Part shown: piece by piece, positions 1-5,617 of the stretch
Layout: each line of letters opens with the position of its first letter
Position numbering within the stretch: position 1 is the first letter of the stretch
DNA from: Flavobacteriaceae bacterium
Lineage (GTDB): Bacteria; Bacteroidota; Bacteroidia; Flavobacteriales; Flavobacteriaceae
Assembly (NCBI GenBank): GCA_018623655.1
Contig: JAAZVG010000036.1
Span: forward strand, 1 to 12,126
Direction: 5' to 3'
DNA length: 12,126 nt
Notes under the pieces: generated by a model
Database searches by the model: none
The model's input: the letters and a program-made list of their open reading frames with translations, nothing else
Told to the model about the DNA's origin: nothing
Program-made: the position numbers and the translations under genes

Positions 1-58
1 AAAAATGGAAGATAAAAATAAGCATTGTTACCCAGTCGTTAGATTATGATAAAAATTC

Positions 59-66
59 TATTTTTG
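59..66 (+). promoter_or_regulatory. Candidate Bacteroidota -7 promoter box for the TPR-ribH cluster
   Basis: TATTTTTG matches the Bacteroidota sigma-A -7 consensus TAnnTTTG at all six fixed positions. It lies 23 bases before the ATG at 90, which would give a leader of roughly 15-20 bases. The -33 element is poor: the only clear upstream TTG (25-27) is too far away, and TTAG at 39-42 is a weak alternative at about the right spacing. By my estimate a chance match in a leader of this size and AT content is a few percent. Confidence 0.4.
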
Positions 67-89
67 CCCATCTAATATAATTGTTTACC

Positions 90-854
90 ATGGCGAGTTA
101 TCAGCGAAGAGGATATAAAAAATCGGTTAAGAGGGTTGAGTCTAATGAAGAGGTCGTAGATCAGAATAGTCAAACCGCTGAGGTTTTCTCAGCACTAGAT
201 TCAGGAGCGTCTCGATCAGAGGAGTGGTTTAGAAAAAATCAAAAAATTATTTTAGGCTTGATCATTGCAATTGCGGTGGTAGGTATTGGAAGCTTTGCAT
301 ACAATGAGTTTATTCTAGCTCCGAAGGAACGTGAAGCATCAAATGAACTGTACTATCCACAATCTTATTTTGAACAATCGAATCAGCCAGGAGCTGCAAA
401 AGATTCGTTGTTAGGTCTTGCTCTTAACGGCGCTCAAGGTAAGTACGGTTTTGTTGATATTATAGAAAACTATTCAGGTACCAAGGCGGCTAAATTGGCT
501 TCTTATGGTGCAGGAATGTCTTACCTGCAATTAGGTCAATATACTGAAGCAATCGACGCTCTAGAAGAATTCTCTTCTGACGATGCAATATTGTCAGCGC
601 TATCGAAAGGAGCTATTGCTGATGCATATGCAGGACTAGAGCGTTATTCTGAGGCTCTATCTGCTTATGAGTCGGCGATTGGTCAAGATACCAATGATTT
701 CACTACCCCTATGTTTCTACGCAAAGCATTATTCATGGCACTAGAGGTTGATGATCAAAGTAAAGCGCTTAAATACGCTAAGCGTTTAAAGAAAGAGTAC
801 GAGGGAAATACTGAGGCTGCAGGTATCGATGCGATTATCGGAAGCTTAGAGTAG
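90..854 (+). CDS. Membrane-anchored tetratricopeptide repeat protein
   Basis: A 254-residue protein with a basic N-terminus (MASYQRRGYKK), a low-complexity cytoplasmic stretch, one membrane helix at about 52-71 and a C-terminal TPR region. TPR-like helix pairs appear at about 134-160, 168-200 and 207-235, with the usual G-Y/A pattern (for example YLQLGQYTEAIDALEE). The design, a short cytoplasmic tail followed by an exported TPR domain, resembles YfgM-type proteins, which work with the Sec translocon and periplasmic chaperones. I infer only a protein-protein interaction role at the inner membrane. The reading frame is open back to a TTG at 81, but I chose the ATG at 90 because Bacteroidota homologues, as I recall them, begin with M-A-x-Y-x-x-R-G-Y-K. 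The stop lies two bases before the ribH start, so the two are very likely co-transcribed. Confidence 0.85.
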   Translation: MASYQRRGYKKSVKRVESNEEVVDQNSQTAEVFSALDSGASRSEEWFRKNQKIILGLIIAIAVVGIGSFAYNEFILAPKEREASNELYYPQSYFEQSNQPGAAKDSLLGLALNGAQGKYGFVDIIENYSGTKAAKLASYGAGMSYLQLGQYTEAIDALEEFSSDDAILSALSKGAIADAYAGLERYSEALSAYESAIGQDTNDFTTPMFLRKALFMALEVDDQSKALKYAKRLKKEYEGNTEAAGIDAIIGSLE

Positions 855-856
855 TA

Positions 857-1327
857 ATGGCTACAGTTCATCAACATTTGTCTGAATACGATTCGTCTAA
901 GGTTCCATCGGGTGACGGAAAGCGATTCGCAGTTATTACGGCAGATTGGAATGATGAAATTACTCATGCGCTAAGAGATGGTTGTCTTTCGATTTTAACG
1001 AAGCACAACGCACTTCATATTGAACAACTAGCTGTTCCTGGCACTGTCGAATTGATTTATGCTGCTGCGAAATGCGTTGATTCTGAGCAGTACGATGCCA
1101 TTATAGTCATTGGGTGCGTTATCAGAGGTGAGACGGCTCATTTCGATTTTGTTTGTCAATCAATTACCCAAGGTATTACTGAACTTAACCTCAAAGGAAC
1201 TACTCCTGTTATCTTTTGTGTCTTAACAGATAACAATATTGAGCAGTCACGTGCTCGAAGCGGTGGTAAGCACGGAAATAAGGGTGTTGAAGCAGCTATT
1301 GCTGCGCTTCGTATGTCTCAAGTTTAA
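857..1327 (+). CDS. ribH: 6,7-dimethyl-8-ribityllumazine synthase
   Basis: Lumazine synthase condenses 5-amino-6-ribitylamino-uracil with 3,4-dihydroxy-2-butanone 4-phosphate, the penultimate step of riboflavin synthesis, and usually forms a 60-subunit capsid or a pentamer in the cytoplasm. The 156-residue length is typical. Family motifs are in order: the substrate-loop WN at 31-32, PGTVE at 61-65, GCVIRGETAHFD at 86-97 with the catalytic His at 95, PVIFCVLT at 117-124, and the phosphate-binding C-terminal stretch with Arg134 followed by SGGKHGNKG. A Cys at 121 stands where many homologues have Gly (PVxFGVLT), which is unlikely to matter. The start is two bases after the TPR gene stop. No riboswitch-like leader fits in that gap, so FMN control, if any, would have to act upstream. 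No other riboflavin genes are in the window. Confidence 0.97.
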   Translation: MATVHQHLSEYDSSKVPSGDGKRFAVITADWNDEITHALRDGCLSILTKHNALHIEQLAVPGTVELIYAAAKCVDSEQYDAIIVIGCVIRGETAHFDFVCQSITQGITELNLKGTTPVIFCVLTDNNIEQSRARSGGKHGNKGVEAAIAALRMSQV

Positions 1328-1349
1328 CATCGGGTTCATCGATTCTTAG

Positions 1350-1357
1350 TATCTTTA
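1350..1357 (+). promoter_or_regulatory. Weak candidate -7 box ahead of the small membrane protein and mutL
   Basis: TATCTTTA matches five of the six fixed positions of TAnnTTTG and lies in the 34-base gap after ribH, the only sizeable gap in the rightward cluster. No convincing TTG -33 element is seen. If real, transcription would start at about the ATG at 1362 and would favour the in-frame ATG at 1377 as the true start of the next gene. Confidence 0.15.
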
Positions 1358-1361
1358 TTCT

Positions 1362-1649
1362 ATGGCGTTTCTAAAGATGAAATCGAATAAGAAATTCGGT
1401 TACCAACCCCGTTATTACAAAAGGGAAGGTTCACCATACAAAATGGAACATCGTTTTGATGCTTTTCGTAACACTGCCCAACCGCCAAGGGGTTTGAAGA
1501 ACAAATTTTTCTGGGCTATTGAAGATTTGAAATCGGGAGAGGAGTCAAAGAAATCAAACCGTTTAGTATTAGCCATCGCTTTAATTTTATTTTTTTTCTT
1601 TTTAGTCATAATTGATTTTGACTTAAGCATTTTTACCAATCGTGCCTGA
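1362..1649 (+). CDS. Small single-pass membrane protein of unknown function
   Basis: A 95-residue protein with a strongly basic, aromatic N-terminal half, including KKFGYQPRYYKREGSPYK at 10-27, and one membrane helix at about 67-84 (rich in L, I and F). It ends in a short tail with IIDFDLSIF. The cytoplasmic-side charge suggests N-in topology. I recall similar small proteins beside ribH in other Bacteroidota, some carrying the label 'riboflavin synthase subunit beta'; nothing here resembles a riboflavin enzyme, so that label would be positional carry-over. Two starts are possible, ATG at 1362 or the in-frame ATG at 1377 (MKSNKKFGYQ), the second nearer the conserved block. The 3' end overlaps the mutL GTG by 8 bases, suggesting coupled translation. 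A run of eight T lies in the helix-coding part at 1590-1597. Confidence 0.8.
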   Translation: MAFLKMKSNKKFGYQPRYYKREGSPYKMEHRFDAFRNTAQPPRGLKNKFFWAIEDLKSGEESKKSNRLVLAIALILFFFFLVIIDFDLSIFTNRA

Positions 1650-3417
1650 AATTTTTAAGCTTCCAGTACATGTAGCCAATCAAATAGCCGCAGGGGAAGT
1701 TGTACAACGTCCGGCCTCAGTGGTTAAAGAATTGCTTGAAAATGCGGTTGATGCTGAATCTAAAGGCGTCACCTTGATTATTAAAGAATCGGGAAAGGAA
1801 CTAATCAGTGTTATTGATGATGGAGTAGGGATTGATAAAGGTCAGTTAGAATTGGCTTTTGAGCGTCATGCCACTTCTAAAATTCGATCTGCGGAAGATC
1901 TATTCTCTTTAAGCACTAAAGGGTTTAGAGGCGAAGCACTAGCTAGTATTGCCGCCATTGCCCAAGTTAGCTGTAAAAGTAGGGTTCAAGGTTCAGAGGA
2001 GGCTTTTGAATATACGAATCATGGCGGACAGTCTTACGCTATTAAAGAAGTCGTTGCTGAGGTAGGTACTTCCATTTCTGTAAGGCATCTTTTTTTTAAT
2101 ATTCCTGCGCGAAGAAACTTTTTAAAATCGAATTCGGTCGAACTGAAGCATTGCATCGATGAGTTTCAGCGCGTTGCACTTATTCATACCGATATTCATT
2201 GGAAGATGTACTCAGATGATCAGGTCTTATTTGACCTTCCACCATCCAATTTATTGCAACGCATAGGACATATTTTTGGATCGAAATACCCTGAGCGGGT
2301 TGTACCCATTCAGGAAACTACCGAAGTGGTAACAATTTCTGGATATATCCAAAAACCTCAATTCGCTAAAAAATCACGACAAGAACAATTCTTTTTCGTG
2401 AATGGTCGCTATGTACGTCATCCCTATTTGCATAAGGCAGTTGTAAAGGCCTATGAGGGTCTTTTAAATAATGATTATCAACCCGGGTACTTTATTTTTC
2501 TAAAGGTAGACCCTTCGATGGTTGATGTTAATATACATCCGACCAAAACAGAAATAAAATTGGTAGATGAGTACGAAATTTTCACCCTTTTACAAGCTGC
2601 TGTACGTCACAGTTTGGGACAATTTCGTGTCAATGCAAGTATTGATTTTGATCTCAACCCCGACTATCAAGTTGACTATCGTTCTGAGAAGTTATCTTCT
2701 CCAAGGCGCATGCCTAAAGTTCAAGTAGATCCAAGTTTCAATCCATTTCTATCAGTGGATGCTAGCGATTCTTTAGGGTTTAGTCAACTCGTAGTTGAAA
2801 CTGAGAGCGAACAGACCACATTCTCTGAGGATTTTGAACGGGGTACGGTTCAATTTGATACTTCACAATCACCCATTCAACTCGACACGAAATATCTTGT
2901 AATTGCCAGAGATAGTAAATTAGTATTAATCGATCAGTATAGAGCTCATCAGCGCGTGATTTATGAGCAATTATTGGCAGCAATGACCGTTGAGGTATCT
3001 AACTCTCAGCAATGGTTGTTTTCTGAAGAGATTGAGTTAAACCCTTCTGAACGTAATCAGTTTTCACAAATTGAAGATCAGTTAGGAGATTTAGGTTTTG
3101 CTATGAGCTTAAAAGACAATCAGCTAACCTTAAGCGGCGGTCCTGAATTTTTAGATACCCCTAATGCGCTTAAGCTTTTCAAGGAACTTCTCAACCTCTC
3201 ACAGGATAAGCATTCTTTAGAAAGTTTTTCTACTGCTGAATTGTCGGCTCGAATTTTGTCTCGAAATATGGCTATTCGCTCGGGGGTAAAGCTCACGTCT
3301 GAACAAATGAGAAAACTTTTAGAAGATCTAAATTTGTGTAAGGAACGCGAGTTGTCGCCCGATCAGAAACTGATCTTTAGGTTGATTGATGTTCATGAAA
3401 TTGCACGTAAATTCTAG
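1642..3417 (+). CDS. mutL: DNA mismatch repair protein MutL
   Basis: MutL links mismatch recognition by MutS to strand incision and excision. The 591-residue protein has an intact GHKL ATPase half: NQIAAGEVVQRPASVVKEL from 13, ENAVDA at 33-38, DDGVGI at 59-64, RHATSKI at 75-81 and GFRGEAL at 94-100, then the transducer domain with FFVNGRYVR near 251 and VDVNIHPTK near 294. A low-complexity linker at about 335-410 precedes the C-terminal dimerisation domain. There the usual endonuclease motif DQHA(x)2E(x)4E reads DQYRAHQRVIYE (431-442), the ACxxAxRA-type helix reads SRNMAIRSG, and CPHGRP is absent (LCKERELSPD at 565). The N-terminus fits a GTG start at 1642, overlapping the preceding gene by 8 bases. 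Whether this protein nicks DNA is doubtful. No mutH or mutS is in the window. Confidence 0.96.
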   Translation: MPEIFKLPVHVANQIAAGEVVQRPASVVKELLENAVDAESKGVTLIIKESGKELISVIDDGVGIDKGQLELAFERHATSKIRSAEDLFSLSTKGFRGEALASIAAIAQVSCKSRVQGSEEAFEYTNHGGQSYAIKEVVAEVGTSISVRHLFFNIPARRNFLKSNSVELKHCIDEFQRVALIHTDIHWKMYSDDQVLFDLPPSNLLQRIGHIFGSKYPERVVPIQETTEVVTISGYIQKPQFAKKSRQEQFFFVNGRYVRHPYLHKAVVKAYEGLLNNDYQPGYFIFLKVDPSMVDVNIHPTKTEIKLVDEYEIFTLLQAAVRHSLGQFRVNASIDFDLNPDYQVDYRSEKLSSPRRMPKVQVDPSFNPFLSVDASDSLGFSQLVVETESEQTTFSEDFERGTVQFDTSQSPIQLDTKYLVIARDSKLVLIDQYRAHQRVIYEQLLAAMTVEVSNSQQWLFSEEIELNPSERNQFSQIEDQLGDLGFAMSLKDNQLTLSGGPEFLDTPNALKLFKELLNLSQDKHSLESFSTAELSARILSRNMAIRSGVKLTSEQMRKLLEDLNLCKERELSPDQKLIFRLIDVHEIARKF

Positions 3418-3420
3418 GCT

Positions 3421-4164
3421 ATGCTACAACAAATGACTCCCGCTGTACGTGGAATACTTATCGCTAATCTGTTGTTTTTTATACTAACACTAAGTTTAGG
3501 AGACTTTATGTATGCGAGATTCTCTCTTTGGTTTATGGAGAATCCGAGCTTTGGATTTTGGCAGTTTGCCACCCATATGTTCATGCATGGTGGCTTTGCT
3601 CATATACTTTTCAATATGTATGCAGTTGTGGCCTTTGGAACACCACTTGAACGTCAATGGGGCCAAGAAAAATTCATCTTCTTTTTTTTCTCTGCCGGTC
3701 TAGGTGCCGCGTTCTTGCATACGGGTGTGAACTATATTTATTTTAATAGTGCCGTTGAAGCAATCGTTGACTCTGGAATATCTAGAGTACAACTATTTGA
3801 GGCTTTGACCTCTACCTCAGGTGTAAACCTAAGTTATATTGAACGCGGTGTTTCTTACGAAGTAGCAGAGCAATTAAGATCTGCATTTTACACTCCGGCC
3901 GTAGGTGCTTCAGGGGCTGTTTACGGTGTATTAGTTGCTTTCGCCTTTATGTACCCTAATGCTCGTTTGATGCTACTATTTCTGCCATTTCCTATTAAAG
4001 CGAAATACTTTGTGCCCCTTATCATTCTAGGGGATCTTTATTTTGGTATTACCAATCAAAATACGGGTATCGCTCACTTTGCTCACATTGGTGGTGCATT
4101 ATTAGGCTATATAATGATGTGGTACTGGGGCCGAAATTCGTTTAATAATCACCGCTGGAATTAA
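3421..4164 (+). CDS. Rhomboid family intramembrane serine protease (first of two)
   Basis: Rhomboids cleave membrane helices inside the lipid bilayer. This 247-residue protein has about six hydrophobic segments and the full catalytic set: HGGFAHILFNM at 56-66 (His61 and Asn65 line the active site), nucleophile Ser164 in GASGAVYG at 162-169, and His222 in AHFAHIGGALLGY. A soluble loop of about 55 residues (104-158) between the third helix and the GASG helix looks like the common Bacteroidota version as I remember it. The C-terminus is short and polar (NSFNNHRWN). The ATG follows the mutL stop by three bases, and the stop codon shares one base with the next ATG (TAATG at 4162-4166). The pairing with a second rhomboid suggests related but distinct substrates, which cannot be read from sequence. 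Confidence 0.93.
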   Translation: MLQQMTPAVRGILIANLLFFILTLSLGDFMYARFSLWFMENPSFGFWQFATHMFMHGGFAHILFNMYAVVAFGTPLERQWGQEKFIFFFFSAGLGAAFLHTGVNYIYFNSAVEAIVDSGISRVQLFEALTSTSGVNLSYIERGVSYEVAEQLRSAFYTPAVGASGAVYGVLVAFAFMYPNARLMLLFLPFPIKAKYFVPLIILGDLYFGITNQNTGIAHFAHIGGALLGYIMMWYWGRNSFNNHRWN

Positions 4165-4988
4165 TGGAAAATCTTCGCTATAAATGGAACTTGATGAGCA
4201 GCTTTGATCGCTTTATTGCGATTCAAGTGCTGGTGTTTTTGGTGATCTCGATTTTAGGTGTGATTGGATTGCCTCTAGAACGTTGGTTGGTTTTAAGCTC
4301 GTCGTTAACAACATTATTATTTCAGCCTTGGAGCTTAATTACCTACAGTTTTATTCATGCTGATCTTTGGCACCTTGTTTTTAATATGCTTTGGCTCTAC
4401 ACTGCGAGTCGCTATTTCTTAACCTTATTTGATTCGGCACGTTTATTTTCGGTTTACTTTTTAGGTGTATTTTTCGCAGGGCTCACTTTTCTGTTTTCAT
4501 ATTCGCTTTTTTTTACATCAAGTGCTTATCTGGTAGGTTCATCTGCAGGAGTTATGGCTGTGCTCTTATTTATTGCTACCTATAGCCCGAACCAGCCCAT
4601 ACGAATTTTCATTTTTACCATTAAATTATGGCACCTCGGTGCCTTTTTTGTCGTTATCGATTTGTTACAATTAACTTCGGGCGTCAACTTTGGTGGTCGC
4701 CTAGCTCACCTTGTTGGGGCAGGAATAGGTTACTTTATGGCGAGTCAACTTTTAAAAGGAGTGGAAATTGCTGATGGCCTACAAAACTTTTTTCGTCGAG
4801 GATTTCAATTTAATTTCTCTTCTAAGAAATCTTCATTCAAAGTTTATAAAAACAATTCAAAGAAAGAGGCTAAAAGGATGTCTGATCAAGATAAGATTGA
4901 TGCCATTCTTGATAAAATCAGTGCATCAGGCTACGAAAGCCTTTCTTCAGAAGAAAAAGAGTATTTATTCAGAAAGGGACAGAAATAG
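4164..4988 (+). CDS. Rhomboid family protease with C-terminal DUF6576-like tail (second of two)
   Basis: A 274-residue rhomboid, distinct in sequence from its neighbour. Active-site features are His70 and Asn74 (HLVFN at 70-74), nucleophile Ser127 in GSSAG (125-129) and His182 in RLAHLVGAGIGY. After the sixth helix comes a basic, low-complexity linker (about 209-238) and then DQDKIDAILDKISASGYESL plus EEKEYLFRKG (241-272). I recognise this as the short helical tail domain that Bacteroidota rhomboids carry (DUF6576, from memory); it would lie on the cytoplasmic side and probably binds a partner or regulates the enzyme. An internal ATG at 4878 lies just before this tail and could in principle start a tail-only product; there is no evidence that it is used. 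The last 20 bases overlap the convergent WbqC gene. Confidence 0.92.
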   Translation: MENLRYKWNLMSSFDRFIAIQVLVFLVISILGVIGLPLERWLVLSSSLTTLLFQPWSLITYSFIHADLWHLVFNMLWLYTASRYFLTLFDSARLFSVYFLGVFFAGLTFLFSYSLFFTSSAYLVGSSAGVMAVLLFIATYSPNQPIRIFIFTIKLWHLGAFFVVIDLLQLTSGVNFGGRLAHLVGAGIGYFMASQLLKGVEIADGLQNFFRRGFQFNFSSKKSSFKVYKNNSKKEAKRMSDQDKIDAILDKISASGYESLSSEEKEYLFRKGQK

Positions 4989-5616
4989 AAACTTCTTTTA
5001 GGTAACTCAGCCCGTGCTTGGGGCCGAGATTAAACAATAGATCTATAGCTGATAAATTGCAGAGAAATCCTGTTTTTTCTTCGAAGACTTGAGAATAAGG
5101 CCTTTGATCGGGCTTAGGCTTATTTCCTTTAGAAAGTATTAAATATCGAAGGTCTATTACCTCACTTTCTGAATAATCTTGTTGGTAAGAGTCGGTGAAT
5201 TTACTAGGCATTGTTATCCTAAATTGATCACATAGATACTTTGTTATTTTTAAGTTGTGATCGAATAGATTGACCGAACTGCTATTGAATAATTCTTTGA
5301 ACTCTGATTCGAAAAATTCGAAATAAGGAGAAGTTCTATAAGCGGTTGCAATACTTTTGAGATGTTGTTTGTTCCATTCAAATACATTTTCACTTTCTAC
5401 TTCGCAGTAACGTCGACGCGTTTTCTTTAGATGTTTAATAGGAAGACTGAGATTCAGTTTTCCTTGATCTGTGGCAATGGTGCATCTGCTGCGATAAGTT
5501 TGCTTTTGAAAATTATCATGCTTTTCAAAAAATAAACGATCTCCGTATTGTGCTATTACCGCAAGACTTTGGCAAGTTAGAAAGTAGGAGGGGTGCAGTA
5601 TGACGGCTTTTAACAT
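4969..5616 (-). CDS. WbqC family protein
   Basis: A 215-residue, apparently soluble protein with the WbqC-family blocks in order: HPSYF at 8-12, DNFQKQTYRSRC at 34-45, WNKQHLKSIATAYRTSPYFE at 81-100, and RPYSQVFEEKTGFL followed by NLSAIDLLFNLGP up to 199. WbqC was named from an O-antigen cluster, but its biochemical activity is not established to my knowledge. Here there are no sugar-transferase neighbours; it is the last gene of a parA-to-lepB operon, one base after the lepB stop. I infer a conserved envelope or housekeeping link, not O-antigen synthesis. The conserved tyrosines and tryptophans look like a nucleotide- or sugar-binding fold, but that is a guess. Its 3' end overlaps the convergent rhomboid gene. 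Confidence 0.88.
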   Translation of the reverse strand: MLKAVILHPSYFLTCQSLAVIAQYGDRLFFEKHDNFQKQTYRSRCTIATDQGKLNLSLPIKHLKKTRRRYCEVESENVFEWNKQHLKSIATAYRTSPYFEFFESEFKELFNSSSVNLFDHNLKITKYLCDQFRITMPSKFTDSYQQDYSESEVIDLRYLILSKGNKPKPDQRPYSQVFEEKTGFLCNLSAIDLLFNLGPKHGLSYLKEVSISVPF

Positions 5617-5617
5617 C

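Noticed and set aside
1..25. Possible start of a divergent leftward gene from an ATG at 25 (MLIFIFHF).
   Set aside because: Only eight residues are visible before the window edge and they resemble no start I recognise, so it cannot be supported.
11..56. Direct repeat GATAAAAAT at 11-19 and 48-56 in the leader of the first gene.
   Set aside because: Low-complexity AT sequence; a nine-base match is not notable here and no function is suggested.
1241..1256. GAGCAGTCACGTGCTC, a near-palindrome with a central CACGTG-like core resembling parS.
   Set aside because: Outer arms match, but the inner bases do not fit the parS consensus, and it lies in the conserved EQSRARS-coding part of ribH.
4928..4942. 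Hairpin AGGCT-ACGAA-AGCCT near the end of the second rhomboid gene, a possible terminator for either strand.
   Set aside because: The stem is only five pairs, it lies inside the rhomboid coding sequence, and no T-run follows on the leftward strand.
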